A program made the position numbers and the translations under genes. Positions 55,243-63,539 of a stretch of 64,000 nt of DNA are shown here, one piece after another. A model generated the notes under the pieces. It was not told where the DNA came from. It ran no database searches and worked only from the letters and a program-made list of their open reading frames with translations. Every line of letters begins with the position of its first letter. The first letter of the stretch is position 1. The stretch is from Roseicyclus sp. (GTDB lineage: Bacteria; Pseudomonadota; Alphaproteobacteria; Rhodobacterales; Rhodobacteraceae), in contig NZ_JAGYJN010000002.1 in assembly GCF_018402035.1 (NCBI RefSeq), positions 186,001 to 250,000 on the forward strand, read 5' to 3'.

Positions 55243-56031
55243 ATGCCTGCGGCAAGCGCTGCCACAGCACCGGTCATCGAGATCCGCGACCTGCATAAAA
55301 GCTTTGGGTCGCTCGAGGTGCTGCGCGGCGTCGATCTGACCGCCCATGCTGGTGATGTGATCGCGCTGATCGGCTCATCAGGTTCGGGCAAATCGACGCT
55401 TTTGCGCTGCGCCAATCTGCTCGAAGACAGCCAAGCAGGCGAGATCTTGTTCGAAGGTGAGCCGGTCCGCTGGAAAGGCACAGGTGCCGCCCGCCGCCCC
55501 GCCGATGCCGAACAAATCCGGCGCATCCGCACCAACCTGTCGATGGTGTTCCAGCAGTTCAACCTTTGGGCGCATCTGACCATCCTCCAAAACGTGATGG
55601 AAGCGCCGCTGAGCGTGCTGGGCCAACCAAGGGCAGAGGTCGAGGAACGCGCGCGCGCCTACCTCGAGAAAGTCGGCATCGCCGACAAGGCCGACGCTTG
55701 GCCCGCCCAGCTTTCGGGCGGCCAGCAGCAACGCGCGGCCATCGCGCGCGCATTGTGCATGGAGCCGCGCGCGCTTTTGTTCGATGAGCCGACCTCGGCC
55801 CTCGACCCCGAGCTGGAGCAAGAGGTGGTGCGCGTCATCCGCGCGCTGGCCGAAGAAGGGCGCACCATGATCCTTGTGACCCATGACATGCGCATGGCAC
55901 GCGATCTGTCGAGCCGAACGATCTTTCTGCACCAAGGCAAGATCGAAGAAGAAGGCCCGCCTGACCAACTTTTCGGCGCACCGAAATCCGCGCGCCTGCA
56001 ACAGTTCCTCAGCCATTTCAAAGCGGCCTGA
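55243..56031 (+). CDS. Polar amino acid ABC transporter, ATP-binding protein (HisP/GlnQ type)
   Basis: A 262-residue ABC ATPase with Walker A GSSGSGKSTLLRC, Q-loop FQQFNLWAHLTILQNV, signature LSGGQQQRAAIARAL, Walker B LLFDEPTSALDPE and H-loop VTHDMRMA. The insertion between Walker A and the Q-loop and the SALDPE wording are typical of the HisP branch for basic amino acids, octopine or nopaline. It is intact. It is followed by the binding-protein and two permease genes, each of which is frame-disrupted, so the transporter as written would not assemble. Confidence 0.88.
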   Translation: MPAASAATAPVIEIRDLHKSFGSLEVLRGVDLTAHAGDVIALIGSSGSGKSTLLRCANLLEDSQAGEILFEGEPVRWKGTGAARRPADAEQIRRIRTNLSMVFQQFNLWAHLTILQNVMEAPLSVLGQPRAEVEERARAYLEKVGIADKADAWPAQLSGGQQQRAAIARALCMEPRALLFDEPTSALDPELEQEVVRVIRALAEEGRTMILVTHDMRMARDLSSRTIFLHQGKIEEEGPPDQLFGAPKSARLQQFLSHFKAA

Positions 56032-56066
56032 GGCAAGACCGACCACATAAACCGGGAGACCAAGAG

Positions 56067-56787
56067 ATGAAATACCTGATCCTGACCGCCAGCCTTCTGG
56101 CCATCGCTGCCGGTGCCGCAAGCGCCCAAGACGTCGTGCGCATGGGCACGGAGGGCGCCTACCCTCCCTACAACTTCATCAACGACCAAGGTGAGATTGC
56201 GGGCTTTGAGCGCGATCTTGGCGATGAGCTTTGCACCCGCGCCCAGTTGACCTGTGAATGGGTCAAGAATGATTGGGACAGCATTATCCCCAACCTGACC
56301 TCGCGGCAACTACGACACCATCATCGCGGGCATGTCGATCACCGAAGAGCGCGAGGCGATCGTCGATTTCACCCAAGCCTATTTCCCGCCTGCCTCCTCG
56401 CTGTTCATGGGCATGTCCGAGGATTTCACGCTCGCGGGTGCGGTCGTCGCAGCCCAGACCAACACCATTCAGGCGGGCTATATCGCAGCCTCCGGTGCGA
56501 CCTTGATCGAGTTTGCTACCCCCGATGAAACCGTCGCCGCCGTGCGCAATGGCGAGGCCGACGCGGTTTTCGCCGATGGCGACTACTTGCTGCCCATCGC
56601 CAATGAAGACGCCGATCTGATGATCGTGGGTGAGCCCGTCCAGCTTGGCGGCGGTGTCGGCATGGCGCTGCGCGAAGGTGACGCGCGCCGCGAGGCATTT
56701 GATGCCGCCATCACCGCGATGAAGGCAGACGGCACGCTCAACGCGCTGATCTTGCAGTGGTTCGGCCCCGAGGCCGCAACCTTCTGA
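56067..56787 (+). pseudogene. ABC transporter substrate-binding protein (HisJ type), frame-disrupted
   Basis: The N-terminus is a signal peptide (YLILTASLLAIAAGAASA), then a family-3 solute-binding domain: MGTEGAYPPYNFINDQGE, VKNDWDSIIPNL. At about 56304 one extra base (a C between TCG and GGC) shifts the frame; on the other side of it the +1 frame continues correctly with GNYDTIIAGMSITEEREAI and on to WFGPEA. With one base skipped the product is about 239 residues, a normal length. No other stop interrupts the joined sequence. It is either a fresh inactivating mutation or a sequence error. Confidence 0.82.
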
Positions 56788-56792
56788 TCACC

Positions 56793-56830
56793 AGCTTGGG
56801 GGCAGGCCCGCCGCCTGCCCCCAAGCTTTT
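56793..56830 (+). terminator. Strong hairpin after the binding-protein gene
   Basis: A perfect 15-base stem (AGCTTGGGGGCAGGC at 56793-56807, complement at 56813-56827) with loop CCGCC is followed by TTTT. It lies inside the transporter operon and would lower or stabilise the message so that more binding protein than permease is made, as is common in ABC importer operons. Confidence 0.85.
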
Positions 56831-56852
56831 CAGCTCAGGGGAACATCCCCCA

Positions 56853-56910
56853 TCTTTGCTTCACAAATACTCCGGGGGACGTCGCCACAGGCGACGGGGG
56901 CAGCGCCCCC
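56853..56910 (+). repeat. Hairpin repeat (copy 4)
   Basis: Constant parts as in the other copies (TCTTTGCTTCACAAATAC, TCCGGGGGA, GGGGGCAGCGCCCCC), but the small stem is GTCGCC-ACA-GGCGAC, again fully paired. It lies between the binding-protein and first permease genes. Confidence 0.78.
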
Positions 56911-56933
56911 GCCCACCCGCCCCAAAGGCCCGC

Positions 56934-57817
56934 ATGTTCGCGTTTTGCACTGACCCCGCCACGCTCGACACGCTCCGCTGGTTCAGTTGCTACCTGACCA
57001 ACGGCGCGCATTTCTTGTTCTACCAATCCTTTCTCGTGGTCTTTGCACTTTTGGCCGTGACCGCCCCTGTCAGCCTCGCTTTCGGCTTCACTCGCTGCCA
57101 GCGCCTCGCGCAGCGATATCTTGCCCGTCGCATGGCTGGGAAAGCTTTATACCGCGATGGTGCGCGGCGTGCCCGATATCGTGTTTTTCCTCTTCTTCAT
57201 CCTCGTGCTCGACCAAGGCATCGAATATCTGCGCCACCAGATCGTCTGCCCCGACTGGACCGAGGATATTCGCCAAGGCGCCAATTTCCTTGTCTGCCCC
57301 GAGGCGCGCACACCATCCAGCAATGCGCCGCAATGGGTGCATGAAATTTATGGCTTTGCGCTTGCGGTCTTTACCTATGCCATCGTCTTCGGGGCGTTTT
57401 GCGGCAATGTACTTTACGGCGCGATGCGCGCGGTCCCCCATGCCCAGCTTGAAACAGGTGCCGCCTATGGCATGTCGCGGAGCCCAAGTGTTTTGGCGCA
57501 TCTTGGTGCCGCAAATGTGGATCTACGCGCTGCCGGGGCTTGGCAATATCTGGCTGATCCTGATCAAGGCCACGCCGCTTTTGTTCCTTTTGGGCATCGA
57601 GGATATCGTCTACTGGGCCCGCGAATTGGGCGGGTCGCGCAATTCGACCTTTCAATACCCCCATCCCGATTGGCGCTTTTGGTATTTCCTCGGGCTCTTG
57701 GTCTTTTACCTTTGCCTCACGCGGGTGTCGGAAATTGGGCTGGCGCGGCTGACCGGGCGTTTGTCGCGCGGCCAAGCGACAGCGGCGGGTGATGCGATGC
57801 GAAAGGCCGCAACATGA
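56934..57817 (+). pseudogene. ABC transporter permease 1 (HisQ/HisM type), two frame disruptions
   Basis: The reading starts FCTDPATLDTLRWFSCYL and runs through a first helix to VSLAFGF. Near 57090-57093 one base too many moves it into the +1 frame, which reads ASASRSDILPVAWLGKLYTA and RGVPDIVFFLFFILVL. A second extra base near 57481, inside the EAA loop (TGAAYGMSR then AQVFWRILVPQ), shifts it again, and the last frame ends with REL, GG and a basic tail. Skipping both bases gives a 293-residue permease with the conserved EAA motif and no stop. The end overlaps permease 2 by ATGA. Confidence 0.8.
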
Positions 57818-58654
57818 TCTGCGCCGAGGCCTTGCAAGACTACGGCCTGCGCGCACTGGGCATTGGTGAGCGGCTTTTGCCGCAGGCCGACATCACCTTG
57901 TGCCAACAGATCGTGCTGATCGGCTCTGGGCATGATGTGGAATGTCTATTTCGGCATTCTCGCGCTCGGCTTTGGCTTTTTCTTCGCCGTGGCGCTGGCC
58001 GTGGCCAAGGCAAGCCCCGCGCGGCTGATCCGCAAGCCCGCAACGTGGTTCATTTTCATTTTCCGCGGCTCGCCGCTCTTTATTCAGTTCTTCATGGCCT
58101 ATGAGGCCTTTGTCATGCTGCCGCGCGTGGGCATCGAGTTCACCTTTCTGGGTGTCGAGATCGCGGCCGAGACGCGCTGGTTCGCGCGCGCATGGCTGGG
58201 TGCGTTGATCGTGCTGTTTCTCAACACCTCCGCCTATACGGCCGAGATTTTCTATGGCGCGCTCCGGAACGTTCCAAAGGGCGATCTGGATGCCGCCGAT
58301 GCCTATGGGCTCTCGGGCTGGAAGCGGTTTCGCCGCATCACTTTCCCCACCACCATGCGGCTGGCATGGCCCGCTTATACCAATGAGGCGATCTTTTTGT
58401 TCCATGCCACGGCGCTGGTCTTCTTCTCGTCCTTCCCCGCATTTCAACAACGCGGGGATGCGCTTTACTATGCCAATTACTTTGCCGACCGGACCTTTAA
58501 CCCCTTTGTGCCTTATCCCATCGTTGCCTTCTATTTCGTGGTGCTTACCTTGCTGATCATCTTGGTCTTCGGGCGGATCAATGCGCGGCTGAACCGCCAT
58601 CTGCCCAATGGGCAGCGCGCGCGCTTGCGGATCAGGCCACAGCTGATGCGCTAG
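57814..58654 (+). pseudogene. ABC transporter permease 2 (HisM/HisQ type), one frame disruption
   Basis: The start ATGATCTGC overlaps the stop of permease 1. The first frame reads CAEALQDYGLRALGIGERLL and LCQQIVLIGSG; near 57928 one extra G in a GGG run shifts it, and the next frame continues MMWNVYFGILALGFGFFFA. The rest is an intact permease domain with the loop NVPKGDLDAADAYGLSGWKR (EAA-type) and four to five helices. With one base skipped it would be 279 residues. A start at 57932 would give a 240-residue protein lacking the first segment, so some function is conceivable even if the shift is real. Confidence 0.8.
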
Positions 58655-58720
58655 GCTTGCCCCCTTGCTCCGCCGCACGGGCAGGCATAACCTGAGAATA
58701 GTCCTTCAAAAGAGCCCCTC

Positions 58721-59431
58721 ATGATCCTTGGCATCCTTCAAACCGGCCATGTTCCCGAACAGGTCGCAGCCCGCGATGGCACCTATACCGATCTTTTCGG
58801 CAAGCTTTTCGCAGGTCGCGGCTTTCGCCTGCGCACCTTTTCGGTGGTGGATATGGATTTCCCCACTGGTCCTGATGCGGCGGATGCATGGCTTGTGACC
58901 GGCTCGCGCCACGGCGCCTATGAGGATCACCCCTGGATCGCCCCGCTTGAGGCGCTGATCCGCGAGATCCGCGATCTGGGCCGGCCCATGGTTGGCGTCT
59001 GCTTTGGCCATCAGATCATCGCGCAGGCGCTTGGTGGCCGGGTCGAGAAATTCACCGGCGGCTGGTCTGTTGGCCATCGCAGCTACCAGATCGGCGGGCG
59101 CGATGTGGCGCTGTTTGCGTGGCACCAAGATCAGGTCGTGGCGCTTCCCGATGGGGCGACGGTGCTGGGGGCCAATGGCTTTACCCAAAATGCCGTCATC
59201 GCCCATGGCGAGCGCATCTTGACCGTGCAGCCGCATCCCGAATTTCCGCCTAGCGTCATCGACGCGCTGATCGACAACCGCACCACCACGGTGCCGGCCG
59301 AGATGCTGGCCCAAGCGCGCGCCGATCTGCAACAGCCCGTCGATAGCGCCATGATGGCCGAATGGCTGGCCGATGTGTTGCAAGGCGCGCCCGCCACGCG
59401 CATCCCATTTGCCCAAAAGGTAAACGTATGA
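58721..59431 (+). CDS. Type 1 glutamine amidotransferase (gamma-glutamyl hydrolase, PuuD-like role)
   Basis: A 236-residue class I glutamine amidotransferase domain. The nucleophile is in GVCFGHQIIAQALGG (Cys near residue 92), and the His-Glu pair is in VQPHPEFPPS. Next to a glutamine-synthetase homologue and an amine oxidase it most likely cleaves gamma-glutamyl bonds, the PuuD role in the putrescine pathway, rather than serving a biosynthetic synthetase. Its fold branch is the GMP-synthase-like one and not that of E. coli PuuD. It overlaps the next gene by ATGA at 59428. Confidence 0.83.
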   Translation: MILGILQTGHVPEQVAARDGTYTDLFGKLFAGRGFRLRTFSVVDMDFPTGPDAADAWLVTGSRHGAYEDHPWIAPLEALIREIRDLGRPMVGVCFGHQIIAQALGGRVEKFTGGWSVGHRSYQIGGRDVALFAWHQDQVVALPDGATVLGANGFTQNAVIAHGERILTVQPHPEFPPSVIDALIDNRTTTVPAEMLAQARADLQQPVDSAMMAEWLADVLQGAPATRIPFAQKVNV

Positions 59432-60798
59432 GTTCGAACTCCGTCAACGAATTGCTGGAAAAACTGCCCGAGGTCGCGCGCACCTACCTCGAGGGGCGCG
59501 CCATCGACGAGGTGGAATGCATCGTCGCCGATCTGGCCGGTATCGCGCGCGGCAAGGCAATGCCCGGCGGCAAGTTCGCCCGCCAGCCGTTTTTCTACCT
59601 GCCCAATTCGATCTTTTTCCAGACCATCACCGGCGATTGGGCCGATGAGGTGGCCGATGGCTTTACCGAACCCGATATGGTTCTGACGCCCGATTTCTCG
59701 ACCGCGACGCCCGCGCCTTGGACCGCTGATACCACCCTTCAGGTGATCCACGATATCAAGGATCAGGCGGGCAACCCCGTGCCATTCGCGCCGCGCAATG
59801 TGCTCAAGCGCGTGGTCGCGCTTTATAACGAGATGGGCCTTGATCCAATCGTCGCGCCCGAGATGGAATTCTATCTTGTCGCCCCCAATACCGACCCCGC
59901 CCGCGAGATCGAGCCGCCGATGGGCCGCTCGGGCAGGCGTGCGGCGGCACGCCAAGCCTATTCCATGTCGGCGGTCGATGAATACGGCAAGGTCATCGAC
60001 GATATCTATGATTTCGCCGAAGTCATGGGGCTTGAGATTGATGGCATCTTGCAAGAAGGCGGCGCAGGCCAGATCGAGTTGAACCTGCGCCATGGCGACC
60101 CGGTCAAGCTTGCCGACGAGATGTTTTTCTTCAAGCGGATGATCCGCGAGGCGGCGCTGCGCCACGACACCTATGCCACCTTCATGGCCAAACCCATCGA
60201 GGGCGAGCCGGGATCGGCGATGCATATCCACCATTCGGTGGTCAGCCTCAAAACAGGCGAGAATATCTTTTCCAACCCCGATGGGTCGGAAACGCCAGAA
60301 TTCATGCATTTCATCGGCGGGATGCAGCGCAACATGCCCGCCGTGATCGCGCTTTTGGCCCCTTATGTGAACAGCTACCGCCGCTACGTTCCCGATTTCG
60401 CAGCACCCATCAATCTGGAATGGGGGCGCGACAACCGCACCACGGGCCTGCGCGTGCCGGTCAGCGAGCCTGCCGCGCGCCGGGTGGAAAACCGCCTGCC
60501 GGGGATGGATTGCAACCCCTATCTGGGTATCGCCGCCTCGCTGGCTTGCGGGCTGGTGGGCTTGATCGAAAAAACCGGCCCCTCCGATCCTTTTGCGGGC
60601 GACGCCTATCAATTGCAAAGTGGCGTGCCGCGCGGCTTGGGCGACGCACTTGGGCTTTTGAGCGCAAACAAAACCATCCAGCGCACGCTGGGCGAGGAGT
60701 TCTGCCGCGTTTATTCGGCGGTCAAAGAGCTGGAACATAACGAGTTCTTGCAGGTCATTTCGCCGTGGGAGCGTCAGCATCTGCTGTTGAACGTATGA
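59428..60798 (+). CDS. Glutamine synthetase family protein (gamma-glutamylamine synthetase, PuuA-like)
   Basis: A 456-residue glutamine-synthetase homologue expected to join glutamate to an amine with ATP. The metal and ATP motifs are visible in APEMEFYLV, AGQIELNLRHGD, GSAMHIHHSVVSL and NRTTGLRVPVSE, and the C-terminal part carries a Glu-rich metal region. It is the PuuA/GlnT-like type and not the nitrogen-assimilation GlnA, whose adenylation loop is absent. It overlaps both neighbours by ATGA, so translation of amidotransferase, synthetase and oxidase is coupled. Confidence 0.87.
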   Translation: MSSNSVNELLEKLPEVARTYLEGRAIDEVECIVADLAGIARGKAMPGGKFARQPFFYLPNSIFFQTITGDWADEVADGFTEPDMVLTPDFSTATPAPWTADTTLQVIHDIKDQAGNPVPFAPRNVLKRVVALYNEMGLDPIVAPEMEFYLVAPNTDPAREIEPPMGRSGRRAAARQAYSMSAVDEYGKVIDDIYDFAEVMGLEIDGILQEGGAGQIELNLRHGDPVKLADEMFFFKRMIREAALRHDTYATFMAKPIEGEPGSAMHIHHSVVSLKTGENIFSNPDGSETPEFMHFIGGMQRNMPAVIALLAPYVNSYRRYVPDFAAPINLEWGRDNRTTGLRVPVSEPAARRVENRLPGMDCNPYLGIAASLACGLVGLIEKTGPSDPFAGDAYQLQSGVPRGLGDALGLLSANKTIQRTLGEEFCRVYSAVKELEHNEFLQVISPWERQHLLLNV

Positions 60799-62096
60799 AC
60801 CCGCTTTATCGCAACGATAAACGCGGCGAGCATGCGCCAAGCTGGTATGCCGCATCCCTGCCGCCCGAGGTGGCGCGCCCGGCACTCGCGGGTGCGATCA
60901 GCGCCGATGTGGTGATCCTTGGCGCGGGCTACACCGGGCTTTGGGCGGCCCTGACGCTGGCTCGCGCGGGCCGCCGCGTCATCGTGCTGGAGGCCCATCG
61001 CGTAGGTTTCGGCGCATCGGGGCGCAATGGCGGTCAGGTGCAATCAGGCTTTAACAAACCACAAAGCTGGCTTGAAGAGCGCTTGGGCATAACCCGCGCC
61101 CGCGCCTTGTGGGACATGGCGCAAGCCGCCAAGGATCAACTGCGCGATTTTTGCGCCACCCATGCACCCGAGGCGGCGTTTCGCGCGGGTCTGGCGCATG
61201 GCGAATACAGCTTGGCCGATCTGGATCATGCCCGCAGAGAGGGCGATCACATGGCCCGCCATTACGGCCAAGAGATCGCCATCATGGACCGCGCAGAATT
61301 CAGCGGGCTGGTGAAATCGCCGCTTTACGTCGGTGGCAGCTTCGACCCCTCAGGCGGGCACCTGCACCCGCTGGCCTATGCCCGCGCGCTGGCCCGCGCA
61401 GCCGAAGCCGCCGGTGCCGTCATCCACGAGACGACCGAGGTTTTGTCGGTCACCCCCGGCCCCAAGATCGTGCTGACAACCCCCAAGGGTCAGGTCACGG
61501 CCACCCATGCGATCATCGCGGGCAATGGTTACCTGCCCAATATCCTGCCTGCGGTGAATGCCCGCGTCATGCCGATCAACTCTTTCATCGCGGCGACCGA
61601 TCCCCTGCCTGATCGCTGGCAAGAGGTGTTGGCCCGCGACATCGCGGTCTCCGATTCCAAATTCGTGGTGAATTACTACCGCTTCAGCGATGACCGGCGG
61701 TTTCTGTTCGGCGGGCGCGAGAGCTATTCCATCGCCTATCCCCGCGACATCGAAACAGCGCTGGTCGCGCGCATGCTGCGCCTGTTCCCGCAACTGGGGG
61801 GCGTGGGCATCACCCATGTCTGGGGCGGCGCGCTTGGCATCACCATGTCGCGCCTGCCCCATGTGGCGCAGGTCGCGCCCAATATCTTGTCAGGTGCGGG
61901 ATTTTCCGGGCACGGCGTGGCGCTATCGGGCATGGCGGGCCGCGTGATGGCCGAAGCTGTGATGGGCCAAGAGGACGGGCTGAGCGCCCTGTCATCGCTG
62001 CCCGTCGGTCGCTTTCCGGGAGGGGCGGGCCTGCGTGCGCCGATCCTGACGCTGGCCATGACATGGTTCGCGCTGCGCGACCGGCTTGGCATCTAA
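60795..62096 (+). CDS. FAD-dependent amine oxidoreductase (PuuB-like, DAO family)
   Basis: A 433-residue flavoprotein with VVILGAGYTGLWAALTLARAG as FAD loop, VLEAHRVGFGASGRNGGQV as the segment near the FAD ribose, and GAGFSGHGVALSGMAGRVM at the end. The DAO-type fold and the location downstream of a PuuA-like synthetase point to gamma-glutamyl-putrescine oxidase or a homologue acting on a similar gamma-glutamylated amine, making an aldehyde. The matching aldehyde dehydrogenase (PuuC) is not in the window. It starts inside the stop of the synthetase gene. Confidence 0.87.
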   Translation: MNPLYRNDKRGEHAPSWYAASLPPEVARPALAGAISADVVILGAGYTGLWAALTLARAGRRVIVLEAHRVGFGASGRNGGQVQSGFNKPQSWLEERLGITRARALWDMAQAAKDQLRDFCATHAPEAAFRAGLAHGEYSLADLDHARREGDHMARHYGQEIAIMDRAEFSGLVKSPLYVGGSFDPSGGHLHPLAYARALARAAEAAGAVIHETTEVLSVTPGPKIVLTTPKGQVTATHAIIAGNGYLPNILPAVNARVMPINSFIAATDPLPDRWQEVLARDIAVSDSKFVVNYYRFSDDRRFLFGGRESYSIAYPRDIETALVARMLRLFPQLGGVGITHVWGGALGITMSRLPHVAQVAPNILSGAGFSGHGVALSGMAGRVMAEAVMGQEDGLSALSSLPVGRFPGGAGLRAPILTLAMTWFALRDRLGI

Positions 62097-62201
62097 GGCC
62101 ACACCATATCTGTGAAGCTTTCGTGACGACGCTACGAGATGCTGGATTTTGAAAAATCTTCAGGATAAGATTTCCTAAAGATTAGTTTTCAAAAAGGTGA
62201 A

Positions 62202-63428
62202 ATGATGGCGCTGGCACCCAATGTTTACGACGCCGAGCCGATCCCCGAGGCCGCGCGCGCCGAGATCGACCGCTTGCTGCAATCGGGCGACCTTTTCCGC
62301 TATACCGCGCCCGCCGACGCGCCCGTGGCCCTGCTTGAGCGCGAATTCGCCGACCTGCTCGGGGCGAAATATGCGCTGGCCGTATCCTCATGCTCGGCGG
62401 CGATCTTTTTGTCGCTTGAAGCGCTCGACCTGACGCCCGGCGCGCGCGTCTTGATCCCGGCCTTCACCTTTGCCGCCGTGCCCTCGGCGGTGGTGCATGC
62501 GCGGCTCACGCCCGTGCTGGTCGAGGTGGGCGAGAATTACCGTATCGACATGGCCGATTTCGAAGCCAAGCTCGACGACACGATCGAGGCCGTCATCATC
62601 AGCCATATGCGCGGCCATACCTCGGATATGGATGCGATCATGGCGCTGTGCGACGCGCGCGACATCCCCGTGATCGAGGATGCGGCCCATTCGCTTGGCA
62701 CGCTGTGGCATGGCCGCAAGATCGGCACCATCGGCAAGATCGGCTGTTTCTCGTTCCAATCCTACAAGATGATCAACGCGGGCGAAGGTGGCATCTTGAT
62801 CACCGATGACGCCGATCTGGCGGCGCGCTGCGTGATCATGTCGGGCGCCTATGAGCATAATTGGAAAAAGCACAAAACCCCCGAGGGGCAGAACGACCCG
62901 GAACTGGCGATGGCCTTTGCGCGCTGGCAAAACCAGTTGCCGCTTTACAATATGCGGCTGCAAAACCTCAGCGCGGCTGTGATCCGCCCGCAATTGCCCG
63001 AGCTTGCCCGCCGGGTGCGCGATGGGCTTTCCAATCACGACTATGTCGCGGCCCGGCTCAACACCTCGCCTTGGCTGGATGTGCCCCCGCCCTTGGCACC
63101 CGAGGATCGTGCGCCCGATTCGATCCAGTTCAACCTTGTGGGGTTCGACACCGACGCCAGCGCGCGCGCCTTTGCCACGGCGGCCGAGGCGCGCGGCGTC
63201 AAGGTCCAGATTTTCGGTCTTTCGACCGATAATGCGCGCGCCTTTTGGAACTGGCATTTCATCCCGGGTGCGACACCCGATCTGCCGCGCACACGCGCCA
63301 TGCTGATGCGCGCTTGTGATGTGCGCCTGCCTGTCCGGTTGACCAAGCCCGAGTTGGATTTCATCGCCGAGGCGCTTCTTGCCGCAGCGGTGGATGTGCA
63401 GGGCGAGACACGCGCCTACGGCACCTGA
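62202..63428 (+). CDS. DegT/DnrJ/EryC1/StrS-family aminotransferase
   Basis: A 408-residue PLP enzyme of the sugar-aminotransferase fold type I branch. LAVSSCSAAIFLSLEAL is the cofactor-phosphate region, VIEDAAHSLG the PLP-Asp motif and SFQSYKMINAGEGG carries the Schiff-base Lys. AAGGTGA precedes two ATG codons at 62202 and 62205. Usual members make amino sugars, but no nucleotide-sugar gene is near; here it follows the gamma-glutamyl genes after a 105-base AT-rich spacer, so a role on an amino acid or amine is inferred. It may have its own promoter. Confidence 0.85.
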   Translation: MMALAPNVYDAEPIPEAARAEIDRLLQSGDLFRYTAPADAPVALLEREFADLLGAKYALAVSSCSAAIFLSLEALDLTPGARVLIPAFTFAAVPSAVVHARLTPVLVEVGENYRIDMADFEAKLDDTIEAVIISHMRGHTSDMDAIMALCDARDIPVIEDAAHSLGTLWHGRKIGTIGKIGCFSFQSYKMINAGEGGILITDDADLAARCVIMSGAYEHNWKKHKTPEGQNDPELAMAFARWQNQLPLYNMRLQNLSAAVIRPQLPELARRVRDGLSNHDYVAARLNTSPWLDVPPPLAPEDRAPDSIQFNLVGFDTDASARAFATAAEARGVKVQIFGLSTDNARAFWNWHFIPGATPDLPRTRAMLMRACDVRLPVRLTKPELDFIAEALLAAAVDVQGETRAYGT

Positions 63429-63448
63429 GCCTTTGGCGCGGGCGGACT

Positions 63449-63532
63449 GGGGGCGCTGCCCGTCGCCATGTTCACTCGGACCAATGGCGTGCCAATGGCA
63501 ACCCCCCGGGATATTTGGAAAACAGAGAAGAC
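63449..63532 (-). repeat. Hairpin repeat with longer stem (copy 5)
   Basis: On the minus strand it starts TTCTCTGTTTTCC, then AAATATCCCGGGGGG, and ends GGGCAGCGCCCCC like the other copies. The part between is longer, with an imperfect stem of about eight bases (GTTGCCAT and ATGGCGAC, one wobble). It follows xseA at its 3' end. Confidence 0.7.
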
Positions 63533-63539
63533 CAGCGCG

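Noticed and set aside
56293-57935. Programmed +1 frameshifting as explanation of the four shifts
   Set aside because: The sites share no slippery sequence, in-frame stop or stimulatory structure I can see; sequence error or recent mutation is simpler. Kept only as a remote option in the finding.
59131-60885. A 584-codon open frame antisense to the glutamine-synthetase homologue
   Set aside because: No family motif is visible, and it covers conserved catalytic codons on the other strand.
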